DNA of 61,919 bases from RUG14871 sp045539425 (GTDB lineage: Bacteria; Bacillota_I; Bacilli_A; Erysipelotrichales; Erysipelotrichaceae): positions 1 to 61,919 of the forward strand of contig JAZQFH010000016.1 of NCBI GenBank assembly GCA_045539425.1, written 5' to 3'. A model generated the notes under the pieces. It saw only the letters and a list, made by a program, of their open reading frames with translations. It made no database searches and was not told the DNA's origin. Made by a program: the position numbers and the translations under genes. Below, one piece after another: positions 42,750-51,028 of this stretch (position 1 is its first letter; the number at the start of each line of letters is the position of its first letter).

Positions 42750-43676
42750 ATGAATCAACGTGTACTGATCATGGGCGGAAACGGCTTCATCGGCCGCAGC
42801 CTCACGGATTATCTTATAGAGCAGAATAAGACCGTCGGCGTCTATGACCTTTTCTCTGGAGAAATGGAGAACGTGAGCTATCACAGCGGAGATCTGATGC
42901 AGGATGAAAGCCTTGAGCCGATTCTGACACATTATGACAGCATCATCTATCTGATCAGCACCGTGACGCCGAAACGTTCCATGGAAGTACCCTCGGCTGC
43001 CTATGAAAAAGACATCCCGATGCTTTTGAAAACGCTGGACGCCTGCGTGAAAGCGGGAGTGAAGCGCGTAATCTTTGCGAGCAGCGGAGGCACGGTATAC
43101 GGGGAAGGGGAAGGCAGAAGACTGACGGAGAGTGCGGAATGCAACCCGGTCAATCACTATGCCATCGCCAAGCTGGCCATGGAGAAGATCCTCTTATTCT
43201 ATAATGAACGCTTTGGCATGGAGAATGTGATCCTGCGCATCGCCAATCCGTACGGCATGAACCAGAAGACATCTTCCGGTGTCGGGGCTCTGACCATCTT
43301 TACGCGTCAGATCCTCGCCTCTAAACCAATCACCCTCTACTCCGATCCGGATACCATACGGGATTATATCAGCGTGAAGGAAGTCGCCAGAGCATTCGGA
43401 CTGGCACTGGAATATGAGATCGAGAAGGGTGTGACACCGTTATTCAATGTCGGCAGCGGAAAGGGATACTCGCTGCGGGAGCTGATCCATATCATTGAAG
43501 AGACGTTAGGGGAAAAAGCGGAAGTAAACGTGATTGAAGCTCGGGGATATGATGTGAAGTGCAATATCCTGGATACGGAAAAGGCAGAGCGCTCTCTGAA
43601 ATTCCACGTGAGTGAGGATCCTCTCTCGAGCATGAAAAACTACATCAAGGAATGTGCAAAACAAAAGGAAGAATGA
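42750..43676 (+). CDS. NAD-dependent sugar-nucleotide epimerase/dehydratase
   Basis: A 308-residue extended SDR. The NAD motif GGNGFIG is near residue 8, the catalytic Ser-Gly block ASSGGTVYGEG near 111, and YAIAK forms the Tyr-x3-Lys pair. It resembles UDP-glucose 4-epimerases. It would supply an activated sugar for the surrounding glycan locus; the exact sugar is unclear. A TATAAT box (42724-42729) and AGGAAAA precede the ATG, so it may have its own promoter. Confidence 0.85.
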   Translation: MNQRVLIMGGNGFIGRSLTDYLIEQNKTVGVYDLFSGEMENVSYHSGDLMQDESLEPILTHYDSIIYLISTVTPKRSMEVPSAAYEKDIPMLLKTLDACVKAGVKRVIFASSGGTVYGEGEGRRLTESAECNPVNHYAIAKLAMEKILLFYNERFGMENVILRIANPYGMNQKTSSGVGALTIFTRQILASKPITLYSDPDTIRDYISVKEVARAFGLALEYEIEKGVTPLFNVGSGKGYSLRELIHIIEETLGEKAEVNVIEARGYDVKCNILDTEKAERSLKFHVSEDPLSSMKNYIKECAKQKEE

Positions 43677-43693
43677 TTCGTTCTTCCTTTTTT
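43667..43693. terminator. Bidirectional terminator between the epimerase and GT2 genes
   Basis: GGAAGAA (43667-43673) pairs with TTCTTCC (43681-43687), with T tracts on both strands. The loop carries the epimerase TGA. The convergent gene stops at 43694. Confidence 0.88.
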
Positions 43694-44647
43694 CTAACGT
43701 TTGGAGTTGATCAGCGCGCTCAGATCGTAGAACGGTTTGTTCAGTAAGCGGAAGTAGCGGTTTTTCAAGCCCGGCAGTTCCTTAAGATAATGGTTTTTCT
43801 TCCAGTTCGGATAGTTCAGATTCAGAAAACTCCAGAGCAGCTCCAGGGCTTCCCTGCGCACGTCTTTGTCCTTGATCTTACTGGTGGAGACAAACGGATG
43901 TCCCAAACAGAAGCGGATGGCCACATATTCGAGCTCATCGTGATACATCTCATACGCGCCTTTTTCCTGATAGTAATCCTTCAGGTGCTCGAGCATGTAC
44001 ACGGCATCCAGCGTCATCTTATTGTGGGTGGCGGTCATGGAATTCTCACGCTGTACATAGTGAATTAGGGCTTCCTTTAAGTAAGCCATTTTCGGGGCGT
44101 GATAAGCCATGTGGGTCAGATAGAAGCTGTCTTCATAACGCCTATGCTCCGGAAAGCTGAAATCCAGTGAGGAAATGAAATCCTTGCGGTAGATCTTGTT
44201 CCATAAGACACCGTAGAAATGCACCAGCATCTCCCTGCAGCCCTGATAGGGGTACTCAAAGCGTTCCTCTTCGTGATCGGGATACGTCAGATAATATCCG
44301 CAGCAGGCGATATCGCTCTGTTCCTTCTTTGCCAGGTTGTAGAGCTTTTCATACATGGTGAGATCCGCATAGTCATCGCTGTCCAGAAAGCCGATGTACT
44401 CGCCCGTTGCGCGAGCAAGTCCGAAGTTGCGTACGGAAGCGATTCCGCCGTTTTCCTTGCGGAAGGCGCGGATCTGCGGATACTTTGCGGCATATTCGGC
44501 AATGATGGAGCCGGAATTGTCCGGGGAGCCGTCATTGATAACCAGAATTTCCAGATCATCCAGCGTCTGCATGACTAAAGAATCCAGGCAGCGCCTGAGA
44601 TATTTTTCGACATTGTAGACAGGGACGATGATGCTGATCTTGGGCAT
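43694..44647 (-). CDS. Glycosyltransferase family 2
   Basis: A 317-residue GT-A-fold transferase. The N terminus MPKISIIVPVYNVEKYLRRCLDS (positions 1-23), the NDGSPDNSG nucleotide motif and the DSDDYAD metal motif near 90 are clear. No membrane helix is seen, so it acts at the cytoplasmic face. It follows gtrA by three bases in a leftward three-gene operon. It probably adds one sugar to a lipid-linked glycan. Confidence 0.9.
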   Translation of the reverse strand: MPKISIIVPVYNVEKYLRRCLDSLVMQTLDDLEILVINDGSPDNSGSIIAEYAAKYPQIRAFRKENGGIASVRNFGLARATGEYIGFLDSDDYADLTMYEKLYNLAKKEQSDIACCGYYLTYPDHEEERFEYPYQGCREMLVHFYGVLWNKIYRKDFISSLDFSFPEHRRYEDSFYLTHMAYHAPKMAYLKEALIHYVQRENSMTATHNKMTLDAVYMLEHLKDYYQEKGAYEMYHDELEYVAIRFCLGHPFVSTSKIKDKDVRREALELLWSFLNLNYPNWKKNHYLKELPGLKNRYFRLLNKPFYDLSALINSKR

Positions 44648-44650
44648 GAG

Positions 44651-45055
44651 CTACTTCTTTCTGAAGACGAGTTTACCGAAAATATAGTTTAAGACAGTCA
44701 CGATGAACTGTTTCGCGATCTGTACGATGACATCGTTGATATGCAGTACCTTAATGCCGATGAACATGACGGCATTGTCGATGAATAAGGAGAAGAGTCT
44801 TCCCGAAACGAAGGAGACAAGTTCCTTAAGAACGGTCTTGCCTTCCCAGCTTTTGGACTCAAAGACAAAGAATTTGTTGGTCACAAAGGCAAAGGCGACG
44901 GCGAAGATCCAGGAGAGGTTATTCGCAATCATCTCATCGAGATGGAACAGCCTCGTAAAGAGAAAATAGGTGCCCATGCTGACGACGGTCGTCAGAACAC
45001 CGAAGATGATATAGGTAATGATTTCCTTATATTTGGTCCATAAATCTTTAATCAT
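44651..45055 (-). CDS. gtrA: GtrA-family membrane protein
   Basis: A 134-residue protein with four hydrophobic segments and the GtrA-type start YIIFGVLTTVVSMGTYFLFTR, then AFVTNKFFVFES and the end LNYIFGKLVFRKK. Family members are thought to flip polyprenyl-phosphate sugars. It lies between a GtrB-like transferase and a GT2 gene, the gtr arrangement known from glycan side-chain decoration. A GGATC-based hairpin (45068-45085) lies in the gap upstream. Confidence 0.88.
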   Translation of the reverse strand: MIKDLWTKYKEIITYIIFGVLTTVVSMGTYFLFTRLFHLDEMIANNLSWIFAVAFAFVTNKFFVFESKSWEGKTVLKELVSFVSGRLFSLFIDNAVMFIGIKVLHINDVIVQIAKQFIVTVLNYIFGKLVFRKK

Positions 45056-45090
45056 AGAATATTCCCGTAAAACGGATCCGCAGATCCGTA

Positions 45091-46038
45091 TTATTTTTCT
45101 TTCTGTTTTGAAATTTCCGCTTTGATGTCATTCAGATGACACATAAAGAGGAATCTGGTCTGGTTTTTAATGGCATCCAGAACAATGCCGATCACAACGC
45201 ACAGCATGCATAAAAGAAACATGCTGAAGCCGAAGATCGCAAGGCGCAGATTGGCAAAGCTTCCCTGGTTGATAAAGGAGTGAATCTGCGGGGTGGCAAT
45301 GGCCAGACCCATTAGCAGACAAATCAGTGCCAGCGTGCTGAAGAAGAGCAGCGGCCGCTGATCTTTCAGCAGATTGAATATCGTTAATAAGACGCGGAAA
45401 CCGTCTTTGAAGGTGTTCAGTTTGGAGAAACTTCCTTCCGGGCGGTCCCGGTAGATGATCGGCAGCTCCACGATCTTCATGTTGTAGACCAGCGAGAAAA
45501 CCGTCATTTCCGTTTCGATCTGGAAGCCGTCACTTAAGACCGGCATGCTTTTGACGTAGGCCTTGGAGAAGGCACGGTAACCGGTCATGATGTCATTGAT
45601 ATGCGCGTGGAACAGCGTGTTGATCAGCGTGCGTACCAGGTTGTTGCCGAAGTTGTGAAAGCCGCGCTTGTTTTCCCTGGCATAGGTGCCGTTGGAAAGA
45701 CGGTCACCGATGACCATGTCCGCTCTGCCTTCCAGTACCGGCTGAATAAGTCTGTGTACATCTTCCGCGGGATACGTGTCATCACCGTCCACCATGACGT
45801 AGACATCCGCATCGATATCGTTAAACATGCTGCGGACAACATTTCCCTTGCCCTGAGCATATTCATCGCGCACGATAGCGCCTGCCGCAACCGCCAGTTC
45901 CCTGGTGCGGTCGGTGGAATTGTTATTATAGACATAGATATCCGCTTCGGGAAGAGCCTTGCGAAAATCCGTCACCACCTTGGTGACCGTGAGCTCTTCA
46001 TTGTAACACGGAACCAGTACCGCAATTCTCTGATTCAT
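45091..46038 (-). CDS. GtrB-like polyprenyl-phosphate glycosyltransferase (GT2)
   Basis: A 315-residue GT2 of the dolichol-phosphate mannosyltransferase/GtrB type: VLVPCYNEELTV, NNNSTDRT, the metal motif MVDGDDTYPAED, IMTGYRAFSKAYV and FQIETEMTVFS, followed by two C-terminal hydrophobic helices (about 230-290). It loads a sugar onto undecaprenyl phosphate for GtrA to flip. GAGGAT lies seven to eight bases before the ATG, behind a TATAAT-rich region. Confidence 0.9.
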   Translation of the reverse strand: MNQRIAVLVPCYNEELTVTKVVTDFRKALPEADIYVYNNNSTDRTRELAVAAGAIVRDEYAQGKGNVVRSMFNDIDADVYVMVDGDDTYPAEDVHRLIQPVLEGRADMVIGDRLSNGTYARENKRGFHNFGNNLVRTLINTLFHAHINDIMTGYRAFSKAYVKSMPVLSDGFQIETEMTVFSLVYNMKIVELPIIYRDRPEGSFSKLNTFKDGFRVLLTIFNLLKDQRPLLFFSTLALICLLMGLAIATPQIHSFINQGSFANLRLAIFGFSMFLLCMLCVVIGIVLDAIKNQTRFLFMCHLNDIKAEISKQKEK

Positions 46039-46134
46039 AAGTCATATCCTCGCTTATATCTATTATATTATAGCGGAAAGAGAGTGCAAATACCGAAGAA
46101 ATTGGGAAAGTTCCGCCCATGGCCTCGGGCTTCA

Positions 46135-46163
46135 TTGACGAAGAGCAAAATGGATTATAAAAT
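46135..46163 (+). promoter_or_regulatory. Promoter of the second MBOAT operon, leaderless
   Basis: TTGACG (46135-46140), a 17-base spacer, TAAAAT (46158-46163), then TCAAGT and the ATG at 46170. This is the best-supported leaderless promoter in the window because both hexamers and spacing are good. Confidence 0.75.
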
Positions 46164-46169
46164 TCAAGT

Positions 46170-47576
46170 ATGGAATTCGATCGCCTGTTTTTCATCATGG
46201 TCTTCCTGCCGCTTTTCATCGGCGGTTTTTACCTGCTGAAAAACAGCAAATTCCGCAATCCGTATCTTCTGATTGCGTCGCTTCTGTTCTATGCACTGGC
46301 GGATCTGACGCATTTCCCGATCCTTTTACTGCTGATTGTTATCAGCTACGCGTTCGGGCGGATCATAAACAGAAAGAAAGGAATCTATGCCCTGTATCTG
46401 CTTCTGGTGACTGCCGTTCTTTCCTTTTTCAAGTACGGAAATTACTTCGGAGAGAGTCTCAGGCAGTATCTTACCACGCTTTCTTTTACAAAGATCGCAA
46501 TGCCGCTGGGCATCAGTTTCTACACTTTTTCCTCCATCAGCTACATCAGTGATGTGTATTACGGAAAAACGGAAGCGGAGAAAAGCATCTGGAAGCTTGC
46601 GGCTTATCTGAGCTTTTTCCCGATTGTGATCAGCGGTCCTCTGACGCGCTATGAGGTGTTCCGGAACTACTATGAGAAGAAGGAAATCGAATCCTCTTCC
46701 TTTGCGGAAGGCATGCGTACCTTTATTCTGGGACTTGCGCAGAAGGTCATCTTTGCCAACCAGCTGGCTTTAGTCACACAGAAGATCTTCCAGTCCTCCA
46801 CACAGCTGTCGTTTCTTTTGGCAGCGTACGGTGTGATTGCCTTTGCGATTCAGGAATACTACGACTTTGCCGGGTATTCCGCGATGGCAATCGGACTTGG
46901 AAAAATGGTGGGAATTGAGATCCCGGAGAACTTCAATGCGCCTTACTTCTCGCACTCCGTCAGTGAGTACTGGAGAAGATGGCATATGACGCTGGGAAGA
47001 TTTTTCCGTGATTACCTCTACATTCCGCTGGGCGGCAACCGGAAAGGGAAGCTGCGTACGTTTTTGAATACGATGGCAATCTTTGTGATTTCCGGCCTCT
47101 GGCACGGTAACACCTGGGGATTTTTACTGTGGGGTGTGATCAACGGGCTGTTTGTGGCACTTAATGCGGTATTTAAAGAGAAATATGCCGACTTGCGCAA
47201 GGCGCTGCATATCAGAGAAGAGTCCAGAATCTACCGCGCCTTTCAGATTCTGCGGACGGATGCCATTGAATTTCTGCTGAGTGCACTCTTCTTCCAGTGT
47301 GCCACGATAGTGGAGAGAAAAAAGGTGCTCAAGGCACTCTTATTCAGGGGAAGTCCGTTCCAGATGTTCTATACGCGCTCGCTTGGCGTGCTCGCCTTTC
47401 TGCCGCTGCTCTTCTTAGCCGCTTTGATGCTGTTTCCAAAGTGGAAGGAAGTATACGCAAAAATGAAGGCGGAACATCCGCTTGTTACGGACATATTCCT
47501 TTTGATTCTGTTACTTGTCTCGATTCTGCTGTCTGTCAGCGGATCCTATACATCGTTTATTTATTTCAATTTCTAA
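46170..47576 (+). CDS. MBOAT-family O-acyltransferase, AlgI/DltB-like (cassette 2)
   Basis: A 468-residue MBOAT with YYDFAGYSAMAIGLGKMVGI, NFNAPYFSHSVSEYWRRWHMT, FFRDYLYIPLGGNRKG and the active histidine in SGLWHGNTWGFLLWG. It is clearly related to the cassette-1 protein (both end in YTSFIYFNF/YSPFIYYKF-like tails) but divergent throughout, so it may handle a different acyl group or acceptor. Six bases separate it from its SGNH partner. Confidence 0.9.
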   Translation: MEFDRLFFIMVFLPLFIGGFYLLKNSKFRNPYLLIASLLFYALADLTHFPILLLLIVISYAFGRIINRKKGIYALYLLLVTAVLSFFKYGNYFGESLRQYLTTLSFTKIAMPLGISFYTFSSISYISDVYYGKTEAEKSIWKLAAYLSFFPIVISGPLTRYEVFRNYYEKKEIESSSFAEGMRTFILGLAQKVIFANQLALVTQKIFQSSTQLSFLLAAYGVIAFAIQEYYDFAGYSAMAIGLGKMVGIEIPENFNAPYFSHSVSEYWRRWHMTLGRFFRDYLYIPLGGNRKGKLRTFLNTMAIFVISGLWHGNTWGFLLWGVINGLFVALNAVFKEKYADLRKALHIREESRIYRAFQILRTDAIEFLLSALFFQCATIVERKKVLKALLFRGSPFQMFYTRSLGVLAFLPLLFLAALMLFPKWKEVYAKMKAEHPLVTDIFLLILLLVSILLSVSGSYTSFIYFNF

Positions 47577-47582
47577 AAGCTT

Positions 47583-48737
47583 ATGAGAAAACGTATCTAT
47601 CCAATCACTCTGATCCTGTTATTGATTCTCGCAATGGGAATCCTTTTCGGAGTGCAGAGGGAAGTCTCCGTCAGTGAAAAGCGTGAGCTTATGACGAGTG
47701 AGGAGATCCGAGTTGAGGAATTATCACGGGATGCGGATGAAGTACTGAAAGATCAGTTTGTCTGGCGCGATGGTATCAGCAGACTGTACTACCGCATTCG
47801 CATCTTTTTCTCGCGGCTGTTTGGAAGCAGCTGGGTGCGCGATGCGAAGATCACAGCGCTCACGGATGAGGTGAGTGAACTGGAGGACGGGTACCTCTTG
47901 AATGCACCGCTCTTCTATTCCGAGGAAGACTTGAAAGCTGCCGCTTCGCGCGGATACAACGTGCGGGAGTTTGCCGAACGTTATCCTGAATTATCTGTTT
48001 ATGTCTATTTCCCGACACGTCTGGAGGAACTGCTTTCGAGTACCTATGGTTATTTGCCGGAGTGTCAGAACAGTTTTATTGCTCAACTGCCCTCTAACGT
48101 AAAGCATGATTCTCTGAAGCTGGAAAGCGCAGAGGATTATAAGAAATACTATTACCGTACGGATTCTCACTGGAACGCCTATGGAGCGTATCAGGGATAT
48201 CAGGACATCATCGCAATGATCGGAAAAGACTTCGAACTCTCTGGCGTGCGCAAGATCAAAGAAGAAGTGAGCTTCCCCTATGAATTCTATGGAAACATCA
48301 CATCCAAGATTGCCCGCTTAAGCGATGCGGAGCAGCTGGTGGATCTCAGGCTGGATGGCGAGAAGCCGTTTGACTATTACGTCAATCGTGAAGCAGCGGA
48401 GTATGAAAAGAGCCGCAGAGAATACGCGGAGAAGGGCAATTCCACGGCGTTCTCGGATTATGATCTGTATTTTGGCGATAACAGCTTCCTGCGGGAATTT
48501 GACTTCCATCAGGATGAGCGGCCGAATCTTCTGATTTTCGGAGATTCCTATGTCAACACCAATATGGAATGGATCGCTTCGCACTTTAACCGCACAATTA
48601 TCGTGGATCTCAGAGCGAAGGATGCCTCCTTTGATCTGGATAAGCTGATCAAAGAGAATGAAATTGATGCGGTTTTAGTGATGTTCTATTACAACAACAT
48701 GTATTTTAACGGGAATGAATACATCCCGCTTCCGTAA
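47583..48737 (+). CDS. AlgX/DltD-like SGNH acyltransferase partner (cassette 2)
   Basis: A 384-residue protein with an N-terminal hydrophobic helix and an extracytoplasmic SGNH domain of the DHHW type. DSHWN (194-198) provides the Asp-His pair, and GDSY (320-323, Ser322) is the canonical nucleophile block. In contrast to cassette 1 the active site is intact. There is no clear ribosome binding site, so translation probably depends on the upstream MBOAT gene. Confidence 0.85.
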   Translation: MRKRIYPITLILLLILAMGILFGVQREVSVSEKRELMTSEEIRVEELSRDADEVLKDQFVWRDGISRLYYRIRIFFSRLFGSSWVRDAKITALTDEVSELEDGYLLNAPLFYSEEDLKAAASRGYNVREFAERYPELSVYVYFPTRLEELLSSTYGYLPECQNSFIAQLPSNVKHDSLKLESAEDYKKYYYRTDSHWNAYGAYQGYQDIIAMIGKDFELSGVRKIKEEVSFPYEFYGNITSKIARLSDAEQLVDLRLDGEKPFDYYVNREAAEYEKSRREYAEKGNSTAFSDYDLYFGDNSFLREFDFHQDERPNLLIFGDSYVNTNMEWIASHFNRTIIVDLRAKDASFDLDKLIKENEIDAVLVMFYYNNMYFNGNEYIPLP

Positions 48738-48748
48738 AGGAGAAGAAA

Positions 48749-51010
48749 GTGAAGCAGAAGATTTCAAAGTGGCTGAAAGAAGACGGCAGATTCCTGCTGA
48801 TTCTGAGTGCACTGAGCCTGATTGTGTTATATCAGTTTGTCTTTCTGGGGAAAGATCCTTTCTTCGCGAACGATTCCACCTTCCAGTACCATCTCTTCTA
48901 TGAAGAATGGATCCGGCTGTTAAAGGGGTTTCTGAAGCACGGGGAATTCCCGTTCTATTCCTTTTACTCTTTCCTCGGTACGGACTTCTGGGCATCCAAA
49001 GGGTATTACTGTGCCTTTGATGTCTTCCTTCCGCTTCTGATTCTCTTTCATGATGTGAGAAGGGGACTGGTGGCGGAGCTGTTCTGCGTCATCGTTCTTT
49101 CCGGCTTCAGTTTCCGCTTCTATCTGAAAAAGAGGGGATTAAAAGAGGAGAAGGTACTGACGGTTCTGCCGATTGTCTATGCCCTCAGCGGAATTGCGAG
49201 CATGTACTTCGGCAATCCGATGTATCACCGCTTCTACTGCTTCCTGCCGCTTCTGTTTGCGGGAGTGGAAGCTTATCTGGCGGACGGGAGCCATACGCTC
49301 TTTATCGTGAGCGTGTTTGTTCTCTTCTTGCAGAACTACTACTTCATGTATCCGACTTCCTTTTTCCTCATCGGTTACTTCATTGCCTCCGCTTATGCGA
49401 AAAAGCGTGAGCAGAGCATCTGGCAGGTGCTAGAGAAAGCCTTGCCGCTGATCGGGTATTATCTGATTGGCGTTGCCATGAGCATGGTGATGCTTTTGCC
49501 GAGCGGCCTGTACATGTTGAAAAACAGCCGGGCAGCCCAGGGAAATACGGGAATTCTCTTTGAATTCAAGAGTTATGTGGGACTCTTATTCAGCTATCTC
49601 TGTCCGCCGTTTAATATCTATACGGATATTCCGTTTATGTTCTACGGCGGCAGCAATTCCCATTACCACTGGTATTCGCTCTATCTGTCCTGCCTCGGTG
49701 CATTGCCGCTGGTTCATGCACTCTTCCATAAGAAAAAGAAGGAGATTTCTCCGTTCTATCTCTGTTATCTGGTGTATTTTGTAATACTTTGCATCAAGCC
49801 GCTGAACAATGTTGTGCATCTTTTCAGCGGGGCATCCTTCCGCTGGGTCTTCGTACTGGATTTTCTGAATCTGTATCTTTTGGCGGATCTGTTGGAAAAG
49901 GAAGCGCTAGAGAAAAAGGATCTTACTTTCTACGGGGGTTATCTGGCACTTTCCTTTGTGCTCTTAGCTGTTGCGCATCTCACACAGCAGGTGGACGTGT
50001 GGGCAAACCGCATTCACCTTATGGCACTTTTGTGCGGGGCAGTGCTCTCCTTGGGGTATCTGTTCCTTTTAATCAAAGGAAAGAAAACGGCAGTGCTCTA
50101 TGGTGTGGTTCTTGAAGTCATTTTCAGCAGCATGCTCACTACCTATGTGACGAGCGGCATGTTTGAAAACTACCGGGAGTATTTAAACCGCGATGTCGTA
50201 CAGTATTACTACGACATCGATGAAACAAAGATGTTCCGCATGTACTTCAACTCGCAGGATTTCCCGCCGACATCGATTCTGAATCTGAATCAGTCGCTGC
50301 ATTACCGCTATCTGCCGACTTCCACCTATGACTCCACGTACGAGAGCAGTCTGAACGGCTTTCTGGATGATCTGAAAATCGACACGACGCTGCCGGTGCT
50401 GGAGCTGAAGCAGCCGGATGTGCTGCGCTTATTAGGCGTGAAATACTATGCCATCATCGATGGCGAAGAGCTTCCGGAATATGAACCGGGCTATAGCTAT
50501 GCGTTTGAAATCAACCATTTCCATATCTATCAGCTGAATGATTTCAATTCCCTCGGCCATACTTTCTCCCGCTTTGTGAAGCGCAGTGATTTTGAAAAGA
50601 GCGGCAATGTGGACTATCAGAATGAGCTGATAATTAAGGATGAAGATTACGCTCTTGTGGAAGGAATCAATCCGCATGAAAAGGAACAGCTGGTCATTCA
50701 GGGACACACGAACAATTCTCTGGACGGATACATCTCCGTAAAGGAAAAATGCGTTCTGTTCACTTCTCTTCCATACTCTTCCGGCTGGAAGATCACGGAC
50801 GTTACGCGCTCTAAAGAGGCGAAGGTATTGGAAGTGGACGGCGGCTTTTTGGGAATTGTACTGGAAGAAGGCGAGCATCAGCTGCACTATCAGTACACAA
50901 CACCGGGCTTTAAGGCGGGACTGGCGGTCTCTGCACTGGGGGCACTGATGTTTGTTGCGGATACAATTTTCGTAAAACGGCGCAAAAAGAGATTTGTAAA
51001 AGAAGGCTAG
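48749..51010 (+). CDS. YfhO-family membrane protein
   Basis: A 753-residue polytopic protein with a C-terminal extracytoplasmic beta-rich domain before a last helix and a basic tail (VKRRKKRFVKEG). The first outer loop NDSTFQYHLFYEEWIRLLKGFLKHG, then FPFYSFYSFLGTDFW, is typical of YfhO proteins, which act in glycosylation of teichoic acids or other wall polymers. It starts at GTG, six bases after AAAGGAG. It follows the second O-acylation cassette. Confidence 0.85.
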   Translation: MKQKISKWLKEDGRFLLILSALSLIVLYQFVFLGKDPFFANDSTFQYHLFYEEWIRLLKGFLKHGEFPFYSFYSFLGTDFWASKGYYCAFDVFLPLLILFHDVRRGLVAELFCVIVLSGFSFRFYLKKRGLKEEKVLTVLPIVYALSGIASMYFGNPMYHRFYCFLPLLFAGVEAYLADGSHTLFIVSVFVLFLQNYYFMYPTSFFLIGYFIASAYAKKREQSIWQVLEKALPLIGYYLIGVAMSMVMLLPSGLYMLKNSRAAQGNTGILFEFKSYVGLLFSYLCPPFNIYTDIPFMFYGGSNSHYHWYSLYLSCLGALPLVHALFHKKKKEISPFYLCYLVYFVILCIKPLNNVVHLFSGASFRWVFVLDFLNLYLLADLLEKEALEKKDLTFYGGYLALSFVLLAVAHLTQQVDVWANRIHLMALLCGAVLSLGYLFLLIKGKKTAVLYGVVLEVIFSSMLTTYVTSGMFENYREYLNRDVVQYYYDIDETKMFRMYFNSQDFPPTSILNLNQSLHYRYLPTSTYDSTYESSLNGFLDDLKIDTTLPVLELKQPDVLRLLGVKYYAIIDGEELPEYEPGYSYAFEINHFHIYQLNDFNSLGHTFSRFVKRSDFEKSGNVDYQNELIIKDEDYALVEGINPHEKEQLVIQGHTNNSLDGYISVKEKCVLFTSLPYSSGWKITDVTRSKEAKVLEVDGGFLGIVLEEGEHQLHYQYTTPGFKAGLAVSALGALMFVADTIFVKRRKKRFVKEG

Positions 51011-51021
51011 GCCTTTATAAT
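50994..51021 (+). promoter_or_regulatory. Promoter of the 51029 gene, leaderless
   Basis: TTGTAA (50994-50999), a 16-base spacer and TATAAT (51016-51021). The ATG at 51029 lies seven bases further. An in-frame ATG at 51020 overlaps the -10 box and is rejected as start. Confidence 0.55.
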
Positions 51022-51028
51022 GAAATAT

